Shown: positions 19,120-28,941 of the stretch, piece by piece
Numbering within the stretch: the stretch's first letter is position 1
Layout of the letters: each line of letters begins with the position of its first letter
Assembly: GCA_000512675.1 (NCBI GenBank)
Contig: AXCJ01000005.1
Location: forward strand, 17,859 to 81,858
DNA length: 64,000 nucleotides
Direction: 5' to 3'
Origin: Candidatus Xenolissoclinum pacificiensis L6
Lineage (GTDB): Bacteria > Pseudomonadota > Alphaproteobacteria > Rickettsiales > Anaplasmataceae
Notes under the pieces: generated by a model
The model's database searches: none
The model's input: only the letters and a program-made list of their open reading frames with translations
Told to the model about the DNA's origin: nothing
Translations under genes and position numbers: made by a program

Positions 19120-20529
19120 TTAAACAGATTCTTCTATATGTTGACTATCCAAATCGCGAAATAAAGTACTATTACTATCGAAAAATAGATTCACAGAACC
19201 TATCGGACCATTACGTTGCTTAGCAATAATGATTTCAGATTTTTTATCTATATCACTCATCTTTTTTACCCATATATCATGCGCTTCAGTACCTGCCTTA
19301 GGCTGTGTCCTCATCAAATAATAAGCTTCACGATAAATAAACATTACCAAATCAGCATCTTGTTCAATTGAACCAGATTCTCTCAGATCCGATAGTTGTG
19401 GTTTTTTATCTTCTCTTTGTTCAACAGACCTAGAAAGTTGTGATAATGCTACTATAGGAATGTTAATTTCTTTTGCAATCTGCTTTAATCCTTTAGTAAT
19501 TTCTGATACTTCTTGTACACGACTATCATAACGCTTTGAATGGTTACTATTTAATAACTGCAGATAATCAATAAAAACAATCCCTACATTATTCTTCATA
19601 CACTGATGTCGGATCTTGGAACGAACTTGGAAAATAGATAAATTAGGCGTATCATCTATAAAAAGTGGTAGTTCTGAAAGTTCACCAGATACCTTAAGTA
19701 CATTTATCTGCTCTTCTTTGGATAATTTTCCTGTTCTCATCCGGAAAGAATTTACTTGTGCCTTAATCGATAACATACGGTTAGCAATCTGTTCTGCAGA
19801 CATTTCCAGAGAAAAAAACAACACTGATTTCCCATTTTCTGATTTTTTAAAATCTTCTGCTACATACAATGATTGATTTACCACCAAAGCTGTTTTACCC
19901 ATTGAAGGACGTCCAGCGACAACTATCAAATCAGATGTCTGAAACCCTCCTGTCAGATTATTCAGTTCTGTAAATCCGGTCACGACTCCACTAACAACCT
20001 CGCTTTTTCTATGCTTCAAACTATCAATAGAAACCTCCATGACCTCTTTTATTGAAGCACAAGATTCCTTAACACTTGTTTGACTAATAGCAGATAACTT
20101 TTGCTCAACATTTTCAATAATATCTTGTACAGAATTCCCTTTACTTATATCAGATAAAAAGACCATATCTTGAGCAAGTTTTACAATCTCACGTTTAAGA
20201 TATAACTCTGCTAAATATCTTGCATGTTCTTCAATTTTAATAAATCCAATAAAAGATTTTTCTAAAGATAATAGATATTGTTCCGCATTTCCATATGAAA
20301 CAAAATATTCTTGATCTAAAACTTGACTTAAAGTTTGAACTGTAACAACACGTTCCTTCTTAAAAAAATTTAACATAGAAGAGAAAATAACCTGGTGCTG
20401 TTCAAAGAAAAATACACCTTTGTGTATCAGTATATCCTCTATTTTTCCAAACACATCATTATCCGCTAACAAAGCAGATAATACATATTTCTCTATCTCC
20501 TCACTATAAGGTAAAGTAATTTCTTCCAT
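19120..20529 (-). CDS. dnaB: Replicative DNA helicase DnaB
   Basis: DnaB is the hexameric 5'-3' helicase of the replication fork. The 469-residue protein has the N-terminal domain (about 1-110), a linker, and a RecA-like C-terminal domain with Walker A VAGRPSMGKTAL, the segment FSLEMSAEQIANRML, Walker B GIVFIDYLQLL, and LSQLSRSVEQREDKKPQLSDLRESGSIEQDADLV. No intein is present. It is a single gene transcribed toward the glutaredoxins. Confidence 0.97.
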   Translation of the reverse strand: MEEITLPYSEEIEKYVLSALLADNDVFGKIEDILIHKGVFFFEQHQVIFSSMLNFFKKERVVTVQTLSQVLDQEYFVSYGNAEQYLLSLEKSFIGFIKIEEHARYLAELYLKREIVKLAQDMVFLSDISKGNSVQDIIENVEQKLSAISQTSVKESCASIKEVMEVSIDSLKHRKSEVVSGVVTGFTELNNLTGGFQTSDLIVVAGRPSMGKTALVVNQSLYVAEDFKKSENGKSVLFFSLEMSAEQIANRMLSIKAQVNSFRMRTGKLSKEEQINVLKVSGELSELPLFIDDTPNLSIFQVRSKIRHQCMKNNVGIVFIDYLQLLNSNHSKRYDSRVQEVSEITKGLKQIAKEINIPIVALSQLSRSVEQREDKKPQLSDLRESGSIEQDADLVMFIYREAYYLMRTQPKAGTEAHDIWVKKMSDIDKKSEIIIAKQRNGPIGSVNLFFDSNSTLFRDLDSQHIEESV

Positions 20530-20561
20530 ACAGAATAAAAATCACAAGCTGATCTATTGTA

Positions 20562-21536
20562 TCATACTTTTATTATAACAGAACCACCAACATCTTTTTT
20601 ATCCTCAATGAACTTATGGGCTTTTCCAACTTGATTTAAAAGATATTCAGCAAGTATATTGACCTGAACTTTTCCATCAATAACTAGCTTAAATAGATCT
20701 TGTACAACAGTTTGTAACAATACCAGATCACTGTAAACATTAAAAAATGAAGGTGACACAAAATAAGCAGAAGATTTACGTATATCTCTCCAATCAAATT
20801 TCATATTTCTAGACAATAAACTATCATACATGATGTATATACCTTGATCCTGAATAATCTGTGTTGATAGAGAAAAAGTTTCCTTAGAATACACACTATC
20901 CATAATATTCAGAAACCCCTTAGGATGTGTTTCTTTTATTTCTTTTACCACATCTCCATTCATCACAAAAACCTCTACACAGCCATTTTTTTTTGCTATC
21001 TTTACATCTGACTTGTTTGAAACCATACCAGATAATTTAATGTTATATATTTTTGCTATCTGCGAAATAATCACTCCTGTACAAGAAGCAGCATCAAATA
21101 ATAAAGACGGAATCACAGTATTTGGTACAACAACCTTAAACAACAATATATTAGCCATTAGTGCTTTAAACATATAACCAACCACCTGCTGATCTGTTAT
21201 TTCTTTTGGAATTGGTATTAAATATTCATAATTTATAACTCGTTTCTCTGTGTATGCCCCGTACGGAATCGTACAGTAACCCACTCTCTGTCCTACTTTC
21301 AGATTATTTGGCACACTTGGAGCCATTTCTTCAATCACACCTACTGCCTCTACCCCAATTACATTTGGAAAATCTATTTTATATGCACCAGAACGTTGTG
21401 CTATATCTGTGTAGTTCACCCCAAGATAGGTATTCCTAACTAATACTTGTCTATTCACCAACTTAGGCATTGATATATCCTGCAATTTCAAGTCTTGTGC
21501 ATCACACGCTTTATTCAATAATACAGCTTTTACCAT
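20562..21536 (-). CDS. Quinone oxidoreductase-type medium-chain dehydrogenase/reductase
   Basis: The 324-residue protein belongs to the zinc-free MDR family of NADPH:quinone reductases. Typical segments are NYTDIAQRSGAYKIDFPNVIGVEAVGVIEE at the N-terminal catalytic domain, GQRVGYCTIPYGAYTEKRVI, and KVQVNILAEYLLNQVGKAHKFIEDKKDVGGSVIIKV at the end. The nucleotide-binding region normally reads GxGxxG; here the corresponding stretch is SLLFDAASCTGVIISQIAKI, so the loop has diverged and cofactor use is uncertain. It is placed between ispE and dnaB on the same strand. Confidence 0.85.
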   Translation of the reverse strand: MVKAVLLNKACDAQDLKLQDISMPKLVNRQVLVRNTYLGVNYTDIAQRSGAYKIDFPNVIGVEAVGVIEEMAPSVPNNLKVGQRVGYCTIPYGAYTEKRVINYEYLIPIPKEITDQQVVGYMFKALMANILLFKVVVPNTVIPSLLFDAASCTGVIISQIAKIYNIKLSGMVSNKSDVKIAKKNGCVEVFVMNGDVVKEIKETHPKGFLNIMDSVYSKETFSLSTQIIQDQGIYIMYDSLLSRNMKFDWRDIRKSSAYFVSPSFFNVYSDLVLLQTVVQDLFKLVIDGKVQVNILAEYLLNQVGKAHKFIEDKKDVGGSVIIKV

Positions 21537-21599
21537 AACTTTCTCAAAAACCTTTCATATAGAATTACATCAAATATTTATTAAACATCATTTAAATCA

Positions 21600-22445
21600 T
21601 TAAACACATACTATCTCAAGAAAAGCATCAGGCAGAATATTACGTAACATCACAAAATTTTTAAAACACATTATATATGTGTGAAATGCCATAAAAAAAC
21701 TTGATCCTGAGCCTGTCATACGCAAGAAATAACAGTCATCGATTTGATTAAGCATTTCCTTTAATTTGCGTAACTCTACAAAGCATTCTTCAGCATATTT
21801 AGTAATACTATTTTCTAACAAAGAAAAATCAACGTTATTCCACACGGGTGATGACATATTATAATTAGAATTTTTCTTCTTAAATAAATCAAATACTTCT
21901 TTAGTATTTGTGCAGATATTAGCATGAACAATAAGCAAATACCACTTATGTGTATTAGAATACGTATATACTTTAATATAATTATTACAAACATATACAT
22001 ATTGATCAGAACGACATTTCTGTAACACCATCATAGGAAGCACATCATATCCTACCAACCTTGCAATATTAGTCAATATTATATCAGATAAACTATATCT
22101 TTCTTTAAGTAACAACAATAACGCAACTGCATCTGCTGAACTACCTCCTAATCCAGAGCCTAACGGAATTTTTTTACGTATATTTATTCTCATTCTGATC
22201 TTAATTCCAGCAAATTTTTCAACTAATCTAATAGCTTTAAGTATTGTATTATTCGTGTTATCTATCACACAATTGTCAAATTCCAAACTTAATTTTTCAG
22301 AATCAGCAACATATATTTCGTCGTATATATTGGGGATTTTCATAAAGACTGTTTCTAATTGACAGCAGTCTTTTTTTCGATCTATGGATAAAACATGCAA
22401 AAACATATTTAGCTTAGCATATGCTTTAATCATAATCTCAGACAT
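21600..22445 (-). CDS. ispE: 4-diphosphocytidyl-2-C-methyl-D-erythritol kinase
   Basis: IspE phosphorylates CDP-ME in the MEP isoprenoid pathway. The 281-residue GHMP kinase carries the substrate lysine region KAYAKLNMFLHVLS, the phosphate-binding loop PLGSGLGGSSADAVALL at about 91-107, and the C-terminal glycine motif MTGSGSSFF. With ispD and ispF at 30.7-31.9 kb, three consecutive MEP steps are present in the window. Rickettsiaceae lack this pathway, which supports the Anaplasmataceae-like assignment. Confidence 0.95.
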   Translation of the reverse strand: MSEIMIKAYAKLNMFLHVLSIDRKKDCCQLETVFMKIPNIYDEIYVADSEKLSLEFDNCVIDNTNNTILKAIRLVEKFAGIKIRMRINIRKKIPLGSGLGGSSADAVALLLLLKERYSLSDIILTNIARLVGYDVLPMMVLQKCRSDQYVYVCNNYIKVYTYSNTHKWYLLIVHANICTNTKEVFDLFKKKNSNYNMSSPVWNNVDFSLLENSITKYAEECFVELRKLKEMLNQIDDCYFLRMTGSGSSFFMAFHTYIMCFKNFVMLRNILPDAFLEIVCV

Positions 22446-22492
22446 AAATCAATGACAAAAGTAAATCAACACGCATGGAAAAATATTCACCT

Positions 22493-23188
22493 CTATAATA
22501 GATCATTACTGTAGAAGCTAAAATAATTATCTTCAGTAATGATTATATGATCAAGCAAAACAATATCTAAATTCCCACACGCTTCCTTTAGATCATTTGT
22601 TATATCAATATCAGCAACTGATGGCTTGCAAATATTACTCAAATGATTATGAGCAATGATAATATTACGAGTTCCTACACATAATCCCTTCTTAATAACC
22701 TCACGCACATACAGAGGTACTTTATCTACTGTACCATGATTATGCACATCTTGAGTAATTAATCTATACCTGCTATCCATGTATAAAATCACTAATTTCT
22801 CCTTAGTGACTGAATTAGAAAGTATATTTTTCAAATACTCTAATAACACATCTGTATTATCGAGCAAATTCATATTTTGCAAATCATTTCTTGTAATACG
22901 GTGTAATAACTCCCTTACAGCTATAATCATAGACGCTATATTTTTAGTAACTCCTGGCACTGCCACAAGATCATGATTATCAGAGAAAAATATACGTTTC
23001 AAGCTTCCAAAATATTCTAATAATTTACTTGCAACCGTCTTTACATCCCTTCTTGTATGTGTTGAAAATAAAAAAATCTCTAGTAACTCCAGGTCTGTCA
23101 TATCATCTATAGGTGATAAAAACAACCTTTCCTTCATCCTAGATCTGTGACCACTAGCCAAATCTGTTCCCTTTCTCTCTTTCAACAT
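22493..23188 (-). CDS. radC: RadC/JAB-domain protein (MPN+ family)
   Basis: The 231-residue protein has an N-terminal helix-hairpin-helix-like region (LLEYFGSLKRIFFSD..VPGVTKNIASMI) and a C-terminal JAMM domain with HNH: IIAHNHLSNICKPSVADIDIT. The metal ligands H-x-H and the downstream Asp are intact, although the usual HNHPSG reads HNHLSN. Despite the name, a DNA repair role for RadC is doubtful; its function is not established. It lies downstream of xerC, separated by a 53-base perfect palindrome. Confidence 0.9.
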   Translation of the reverse strand: MLKERKGTDLASGHRSRMKERLFLSPIDDMTDLELLEIFLFSTHTRRDVKTVASKLLEYFGSLKRIFFSDNHDLVAVPGVTKNIASMIIAVRELLHRITRNDLQNMNLLDNTDVLLEYLKNILSNSVTKEKLVILYMDSRYRLITQDVHNHGTVDKVPLYVREVIKKGLCVGTRNIIIAHNHLSNICKPSVADIDITNDLKEACGNLDIVLLDHIIITEDNYFSFYSNDLL

Positions 23189-23286
23189 TGCAAAAGTAAA
23201 TTTAAATTAATAAAACAACAAAACTAAAACTTTGATACATAGAATTCATAATACATCGATTTTATATGTTGTCCTTTATCTCTTAA

Positions 23287-23339
23287 GAATATATCATTCA
23301 AATATATAATCAAACATTATATATTTGAATGATATATTC
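23287..23339 (-). terminator. Perfect 24-bp inverted repeat at the xerC stop codon
   Basis: Bases 23287-23310 (starting GAATATATCATTC) and 23316-23339 are exact reverse complements, with a 5-base loop CAAAC. The outermost base overlaps the xerC stop codon. No T-run follows on the minus strand, so a classical intrinsic terminator is not certain. A recombinase-related site or an mRNA-stabilising hairpin is also possible. Confidence 0.6.
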
Positions 23340-24271
23340 TACTTTCTGTTACTCGGGTGTGCATTTCTCAATAATAATAATAAATTAGTTTTTGATACTT
23401 GCGTATACCTTTCTGTGACTGACAAATCAGCATGCCCAAGAGCCTCTTGGATAAATCTTATCTGAGCCCCACTTTCAAGTAAGTGAGTTGCAAAGCTATG
23501 TCGAAAGGCATGGGATGTAACATATTCGGGTAGTCCTTGCTCTCTACGTATTCGTGCTATATAATTTGCAAAACTATTACGAGACAATGGTGCACCCTGC
23601 AAGTTAATAAATATCTTAGTATTCATAGAATTATCACTAAGCATTGGGCATAAATCAACATACTTATTAACCAAACTTCTAATCTGAGGAAAAACAGGAA
23701 TTACTCTGTATTTACTACCTTTACCTAATACCTTAATATTGTCTCCCTGAAAATCTGATAACGTTAATGATAATACTTCTGAAATACGCAGACCACAACC
23801 GTACATAATAAGTATTATCAACTGATTACGAATCTTAACCCACTCCAATTTATCATTTACAGATGATAATAAAATCTCTATATCCTGCAAATTGACACTT
23901 TTTGGTAATGATTTCGTCTTAGTAACCAAGGAAAAACTTACCACCACATCCTCTTTTACTTCATACCTCTCCGCAAGATATCTGTAAAAAGTTTTTACCG
24001 CAGATAAACTTCTTCTAATACTAACTGGACTATATGCATTACCAAGCTTCTTCTTGGAAATCCACGCCCTTAAATCTCCCTTTTTAATGTTTGAAAGAAT
24101 ATCACAAGACAATGGAACACTCTTAGTATTGTAATAAAAGGTCAAAAAAGACTCAACATCTACCTTATAAGCATCATATGTATTAATAGAATAATTCTTC
24201 ACATTCACTAAATATAACAACCATTTCTTTAAAATATTTCGTAGCTGATAATCAAGCATATCGTTGTTCAT
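23339..24271 (-). CDS. xerC: Tyrosine recombinase XerC
   Basis: Xer recombinases resolve chromosome dimers at dif. The protein has a SAM-like N-terminal domain (WLLYLVNVKNYSINTYDAY) and the catalytic domain with Arg in YGCGLRISEVLSL, Lys in GKGSKYR, HxxR in HAFRHSFATHLLESG, and His plus the nucleophile Tyr in LGHADLSVTERYTQV. The segment FRHSFATHLLESGAQIR followed by YTQVS...HPSNRK resembles XerC more than XerD. The longest frame begins with GTG at 24277; the ATG at 24271 (MNNDMLDY) is preferred, giving 310 residues. Confidence 0.92.
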   Translation of the reverse strand: MNNDMLDYQLRNILKKWLLYLVNVKNYSINTYDAYKVDVESFLTFYYNTKSVPLSCDILSNIKKGDLRAWISKKKLGNAYSPVSIRRSLSAVKTFYRYLAERYEVKEDVVVSFSLVTKTKSLPKSVNLQDIEILLSSVNDKLEWVKIRNQLIILIMYGCGLRISEVLSLTLSDFQGDNIKVLGKGSKYRVIPVFPQIRSLVNKYVDLCPMLSDNSMNTKIFINLQGAPLSRNSFANYIARIRREQGLPEYVTSHAFRHSFATHLLESGAQIRFIQEALGHADLSVTERYTQVSKTNLLLLLRNAHPSNRK

Positions 24272-24385
24272 ACACACCCATAAATTTATATAACCCCTGC
24301 AAAAAAGGTATATTCAAAATTAATATAAACCACTAAAAATAAAAAAGTATGATAAAATAAGAATCATAACATAAAGCAAACACTA

Positions 24386-25120
24386 ATGGTTAGACAAAAG
24401 ATTCATGAAGGCAAAACAAAAATTCTCTTTTCATATCCAGATAATATCTCATACATTTGTCAACACTTTACAGATAATATCACTGCCTTTAACAATCAGA
24501 AAAATAGCATAATTAATGGAAAAGGGACATTATGCAACCAAATCAGTGCATACCTAATGCAAAAAATCAGCACGATCAACATTAAAACCCATTTTATCAA
24601 AAAACTCAATATGCGTGAGCAAGTGATAAAAAGATTAAAAATGTTTCCATTTGAAATTGTTGTTCGTAACATTGCATACGGTAGTCTGACCAAAAAATTA
24701 CCAATCGAAGATGGATTGCTTCTTGATAAACCTTTAATAGAAATATTTTATAAAGATGATTCTAAAGGTGATCCTTTAATCTCAGAAGAACACATATATT
24801 TAGCCAAATTGGCATCTCAAGAACAAATGGAAGAAATCATTGATGTGTCACTCAGAATAAATGATTTCCTTCTTGGCATCTTTGCATCTGCAGAAATACA
24901 ACTAGTGGATTTAAAATTTGAATTTGGTACAGATATGAATGAAAATATTGTGTTGGGAGATGAAATTAGTCCTGATACTTTACGTCTATGGAATCAGAAT
25001 GAAAATGAACCAATACAAATATTAGATAAAGATTGTTTTCGAAATGACCTAAGTGATGTATTGTCCACATATAAAACCGTAGCATATAAATTAAATGTTC
25101 TCAAAAAAAAAATAAATTAA
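24386..25120 (+). CDS. purC: Phosphoribosylaminoimidazole-succinocarboxamide synthase
   Basis: PurC (SAICAR synthetase) joins aspartate to CAIR in purine synthesis, using ATP. The 244-residue protein shows IHEGKTKILF at the N-terminus, the DNITAFNNQK segment, the conserved VVRNIAYGSLTKKLP, and LVDLKFEFG followed by LGDEISPDTLRLW. It lies divergent from xerC across 114 bases that must hold both promoters. It starts a run of genes on the plus strand through lpdA and yraN. Confidence 0.97.
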   Translation: MVRQKIHEGKTKILFSYPDNISYICQHFTDNITAFNNQKNSIINGKGTLCNQISAYLMQKISTINIKTHFIKKLNMREQVIKRLKMFPFEIVVRNIAYGSLTKKLPIEDGLLLDKPLIEIFYKDDSKGDPLISEEHIYLAKLASQEQMEEIIDVSLRINDFLLGIFASAEIQLVDLKFEFGTDMNENIVLGDEISPDTLRLWNQNENEPIQILDKDCFRNDLSDVLSTYKTVAYKLNVLKKKIN

Positions 25121-25137
25121 TTAATAAACAAGATATT

Positions 25138-26535
25138 ATGAAATATGACATCGTTATTATAGGATCCGGTCCTGCCGGTTATCACGCGGCAATTATTGCA
25201 GCTCAAAATGGACTAAAAATAGCAATAGTCGAAAGTAATGATATAGGAGGAACTTGCGCAAATTGGGGATGTATTCCAACAAAATCTTTACTGCATATCG
25301 CTCATCAATATCAGTTTATCAAAAATCATGCTAAAAAATTTGGCATTAATGTCGAAAAGACTTCCATATCCTTCTCAGAAGTAATGCAAAAATCACGAGA
25401 TGCTGCAACTAGATTATCAGGAGGAGTCAAATTCCTGTTATCCTCATATAAAGAAATTACCGTTTTTCAGAACAGTACAGCAACACTCAAAAACAGTACA
25501 GCAGTCATCGTAAAAACCAATGACAAAACACAGGAATTAGACACGAAATATGTCATCATTGCAACAGGTGCAACTCCACGCAGTATACCAAACATTACAG
25601 TAGATCATCAAAAAATATGGAATTATAAAGATGCATTATCAGCCAAAACGCTACCAAAAAATTTACTGATTGTAGGTTCTGGTGCAATAGGTATGGAATT
25701 TGCAGATATCTATTCTTCCCTAGGAACATCAGTGCATATTGTAGAAAATCAAAAAAACATATTACCCAGTATGGATCATACAATTTCTCAGTTCATGGAG
25801 AAAATCCTCACTAAAAAGATAAAAATATATACAAACACAAACTGTGATATTGATGTGAATAATATGTCAGTAACATTATCATCTGCATCAAATAAAAAAA
25901 CCTCTATATCAAATATAGATAACATCTTGATTGCCATTGGAGTAACCCCTAATATCAGTAATTTAGGATTAGAGAATACAAAAATAAACACAAATACTCA
26001 AGGTTTTATTATGACAAACAGTCACTGCCAGACAGATGAAAAAAATATTTATGCCATAGGCGATGTAAGGGGTAACCCTTGTCTAGCTCATAAAGGGAAC
26101 CATGAAGCACATATTAGTATACATCACATCATGAACCATGTTACATCATCACCATCCCCTTTAATACCATTGTGTATATATACTAACCCTCAAGTAGCCT
26201 CAATCGGTTTAACAGAAGAACAAGCACAAGAAATACATAAAGATAATATTAAAATAGGCATTTCGGATGCATCCAGTAATGGAAAACTTACATCAATACA
26301 AGAATCAAATGGATTAATCAAATTAATAATACATAAATCCACTGGTGAAATATTAGGATGTCATATGTTAGGTACATCTGTAACAGAAATTATACAATCG
26401 GTTAATATCTTCCATAATATGGAAGCCACAGTACATGAAATACAAAACATGATTTTTGCTCATCCGACAGAATCAGAAATGCTATATGAAGCTGCACTGT
26501 CAATAGATAAAAAAGCAATCAACCAGATAAATTAA
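25138..26535 (+). CDS. lpdA: Dihydrolipoyl dehydrogenase
   Basis: This flavoenzyme is the E3 component of 2-oxoacid dehydrogenase complexes. The 465-residue protein carries the FAD fold GSGPAGYHAA at 8-17, the redox-active disulfide GGTCANWGCIPTKSLL with Cys40 and Cys45 (approximate), the NAD-binding GSGAIGMEFA, the second FAD segment IYAIGDVRG, and the C-terminal catalytic His-Glu in FAHPTESEM. The NWGCIPTK form is the type used with alphaproteobacterial pyruvate dehydrogenase. It overlaps yraN by one base (TAATG). Confidence 0.95.
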   Translation: MKYDIVIIGSGPAGYHAAIIAAQNGLKIAIVESNDIGGTCANWGCIPTKSLLHIAHQYQFIKNHAKKFGINVEKTSISFSEVMQKSRDAATRLSGGVKFLLSSYKEITVFQNSTATLKNSTAVIVKTNDKTQELDTKYVIIATGATPRSIPNITVDHQKIWNYKDALSAKTLPKNLLIVGSGAIGMEFADIYSSLGTSVHIVENQKNILPSMDHTISQFMEKILTKKIKIYTNTNCDIDVNNMSVTLSSASNKKTSISNIDNILIAIGVTPNISNLGLENTKINTNTQGFIMTNSHCQTDEKNIYAIGDVRGNPCLAHKGNHEAHISIHHIMNHVTSSPSPLIPLCIYTNPQVASIGLTEEQAQEIHKDNIKIGISDASSNGKLTSIQESNGLIKLIIHKSTGEILGCHMLGTSVTEIIQSVNIFHNMEATVHEIQNMIFAHPTESEMLYEAALSIDKKAINQIN

Positions 26536-26873
26536 TGGTTATATTACATCAGAAAAAAGGCTATTATGCTGAAAAAAGTTTTATAAATGCACTGTTAAAT
26601 CGTAATCATCAAGTATTACACCATCGATACCAAAGTTCATATGGAGAAATTGATATAATTTCAAAAAAAGAAAGATGTATATACTTCTTCGAAATTAAAT
26701 ATAGAAGCAAAAAACCTGAACAGTTAAGTACCGTCATAAAATATCAACAAATACAAAGGATATACCAAAGTGCTGAAAAATTCATTGCATGTAACTACAA
26801 TAATATAATCTATCAATACAAATTATTTCTATCAATAATTACTCCAAAACAAGTATCATTAATACCTTTATAG
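26535..26873 (+). CDS. YraN-family UPF0102 nuclease-like protein
   Basis: The 112-residue protein matches the UPF0102 family, which has a restriction-endonuclease-like fold: KGYYAEKSFINALL, then the acidic and Glu-x-Lys residues in SYGEIDIISKKERCIYFFEIKYRSK (Glu, Asp, and ExK form the putative metal site). The function is not established. It starts within the lpdA stop codon and is thus translationally coupled to it. Confidence 0.85.
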   Translation: MVILHQKKGYYAEKSFINALLNRNHQVLHHRYQSSYGEIDIISKKERCIYFFEIKYRSKKPEQLSTVIKYQQIQRIYQSAEKFIACNYNNIIYQYKLFLSIITPKQVSLIPL

Positions 26874-26963
26874 TCATCAATATGATTATGTATCATAGAT
26901 TCATTTACTATATAAACATATCATGCTACATTTACTTAAGCATATACGTAAAGAAGCCATATT

Positions 26964-27215
26964 ATGATGAGAATACGCTTAACTAGATTGGGTCGTAAAA
27001 AAAGACCATTTTACAGAATTATTGCTGTAAACAGTGTACGGCCACGTCAGAGCATAGCTAAAGAAATATTAGGAACTTATAACCCTCTTCTACCTAGAGA
27101 ACATGACCAAAGAGTTACTCTTAAAATGGAAAGAATAAAGTATTGGTTGTCTGTTGGTGCTCAACCTTCAGTTTCCGTAAGTAAGCTAATCAAACATTAT
27201 GGAGATGCTAGTTGA
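26964..27215 (+). CDS. rpsP: 30S ribosomal protein S16
   Basis: S16 is an early assembly protein of the 30S subunit. The 83-residue protein has the family start IRLTRLGRKKRPFYRIIAVNSVRPRQ and the GTYNPL motif, with KYWLSVGAQPS near the C-terminus. It opens the widely conserved rpsP-rimM-trmD-rplS operon and overlaps rimM by 17 bases. Confidence 0.97.
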   Translation: MMRIRLTRLGRKKRPFYRIIAVNSVRPRQSIAKEILGTYNPLLPREHDQRVTLKMERIKYWLSVGAQPSVSVSKLIKHYGDAS

Positions 27216-27711
27216 GACCATTCAACTTTTGAGAACCAAAGGACTGCGTGGAGGTATGCATTGCATACCTTATGTGGATAATATAAATGATATCTCCTCA
27301 TTGGTTCTATATACAAAGAACAATCTCGAAACTAGTTATCAAGTAGAAAGATTTGAATCTCCTTCAAAAAAGAGAACAATAGTAATTTATCTGCGTGGTG
27401 TAGATTCAATCGAAAAAGCACAAGTTGTTTTAAAATATAAAGTCTTATGCATTGAAAGAACTAGTATGAAAAGTTTATCGGATAATGAAGATGCTTTTTA
27501 TTATTATGACCTCATAGGCTGTCAAGTACATCATGTCGGAGTTCCTGAATCCATAGGTAAGGTACAAAACGTGCAAAATTTTGGTCACGGTGATATTTTA
27601 GAAGTAACCTTGCTGTCTAGAAAAGAAGTACTCATACCTTTTAATCGAGAAAGTGTTCCTGTAGTGGATATACCGAATAAAACTCTATATGTAAGTACAC
27701 TATATAGCTAA
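27199..27711 (+). CDS. rimM: 16S rRNA processing protein RimM
   Basis: RimM binds S19 and helps mature the 30S head. The 170-residue protein has an N-terminal domain with the reduced motif LLRTKGLRGGMH (usually KPHGLKGE) and a C-terminal PRC-barrel with DLIGCQVH, IGKVQNVQNFGHGDILEV and VLIPF. The ATG at 27199 overlaps rpsP; an ATG two codons later is equally possible. Its stop codon touches the trmD start, showing tight coupling. Confidence 0.9.
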   Translation: MEMLVETIQLLRTKGLRGGMHCIPYVDNINDISSLVLYTKNNLETSYQVERFESPSKKRTIVIYLRGVDSIEKAQVVLKYKVLCIERTSMKSLSDNEDAFYYYDLIGCQVHHVGVPESIGKVQNVQNFGHGDILEVTLLSRKEVLIPFNRESVPVVDIPNKTLYVSTLYS

Positions 27712-28361
27712 TGAATATCTCCATAATTACCGCATTTCCACAGTTATTCCCTGGTAGTCTTGGAGTATCGGTGTTCAAAAATGCAATGCAGAAGGGTCTG
27801 TTTAACCTCAATATAATTGATATCAAGCGATTTACCACTTCCAGAATCGACAAACCTCCTTATGGTGGAGGTCCTGGGATGATTATTAGAGCAGATGTCT
27901 TATCAAAAGCAATAGATCATGCATTATCTTTACATATCTCTGATGAAGAAATTCCAATTGTCTTCACCACCCCTAACGGGATAACCTTCTCTCAAAGTAC
28001 AGCTTCTTCTTACTCAACATATAAGGATATGATATTTGTATGTGGTAGGTATGAAGGTATTGACTATAGAATCATAGAATACTATAATCTCATTGAAGTT
28101 AGTATGGGAAATTACATTGTATCTGGTGGTGAAGTTGCAGTGTTTGCAATTCTTGAGTCTGTGTTGAGATTACTACCAGGTGTTTTAGGTAATTTCAGTA
28201 GTATTGAGGAAGAAAGTTTTTCCCAAAATGATGGTTATTTAGAGTATCCACAATATACTAGACCTGCCTGTTGGCGTGGTCGTAAAGTACCTGATGTGTT
28301 GTTATCTGGACATCATGCTAAAATTGCATGCTGGCGTTTTTTAAAATCTAAAATAAAGTGA
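27711..28361 (+). CDS. trmD: tRNA (guanine-37-N1)-methyltransferase
   Basis: TrmD methylates G37 next to the anticodon and prevents frameshifting. The 216-residue SPOUT protein shows the N-terminal [13 protein letters not shown], the segment [16 protein letters not shown], the knot region [11 protein letters not shown], and IGNYxSGG-type [15 protein letters not shown], then [13 protein letters not shown] and the C-terminal [11 protein letters not shown]. It is slightly shorter than the usual 230-250 residues because the C-terminal helix domain is reduced. Confidence 0.96.
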   Translation: MNISIITAFPQLFPGSLGVSVFKNAMQKGLFNLNIIDIKRFTTSRIDKPPYGGGPGMIIRADVLSKAIDHALSLHISDEEIPIVFTTPNGITFSQSTASSYSTYKDMIFVCGRYEGIDYRIIEYYNLIEVSMGNYIVSGGEVAVFAILESVLRLLPGVLGNFSSIEEESFSQNDGYLEYPQYTRPACWRGRKVPDVLLSGHHAKIACWRFLKSKIK

Positions 28362-28363
28362 AT

Positions 28364-28729
28364 ATGCCTAGTTTATTAGAACAATTTAATAGTAAGTATC
28401 TTGCGTCATTAAACTCTCAGAATGTCCTTAATTTTCGTGCTGGAGATACATTACAAGTCAGTATCAATATTCTAAATCCCGATGGACAAGTATCTCGTGT
28501 TCAAAAATTTGAAGGAGTATGTATTGCAGTACGTAAAAAGGGAATAGATACAAATTTTACTGTCAGAAAACTTTCTGCATATAATATCAGTGTAGAAAAA
28601 TCATTCTTATTATACTCATCACTCATAACAATAAAAGTTATGCGACGTGGTGATGTAAGAAGAGCTAAATTATATTATTTGCGTAAATTACACGGTAAAT
28701 CTGCTAAAATCAAAGAGCTAAGGAGATAA
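28364..28729 (+). CDS. rplS: 50S ribosomal protein L19
   Basis: L19 sits at the 30S-50S interface. The product of about 121 residues has the family core [40 protein letters not shown] and the C-terminal [25 protein letters not shown] at 28358 overlaps the trmD stop; I prefer the ATG at 28364 (MPSLLEQFN), which matches the family's usual start. It closes the rpsP operon. Confidence 0.95.
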   Translation: MPSLLEQFNSKYLASLNSQNVLNFRAGDTLQVSINILNPDGQVSRVQKFEGVCIAVRKKGIDTNFTVRKLSAYNISVEKSFLLYSSLITIKVMRRGDVRRAKLYYLRKLHGKSAKIKELRR

Positions 28730-28731
28730 TT

Positions 28732-28753
28732 TTATTCTATCACAAATAGATAA
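28732..28753 (+). terminator. Possible hairpin after rplS
   Basis: TTATTCTAT and ATAGATAA form an 8-bp stem with one bulge around loop CACAA, two bases after the rplS stop codon. No strong T-run follows, so this is a weak terminator candidate at the operon end. Confidence 0.35.
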
Positions 28754-28941
28754 TTGCTTGCTGTTGTATTTGTACTCAGATATTTTTAGGTGCTATGTGT
28801 AGCAAGAAGATTGGTTAATCTTTGAACAGCAAATATTATACCATGTTTTCAAGAAAAATGATTCCTTACCACTCTCACCTATGTGACAATCATTGCTGTT
28901 ATGTCTAACCAATAATACCGAACAATTACAATAATAATTAG

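Noticed and set aside
23287..23339. Palindrome as a dif site
   Set aside because: Its arms do not resemble known dif sequences, which have 11-base arms around a 6-base centre, and its dimensions differ.
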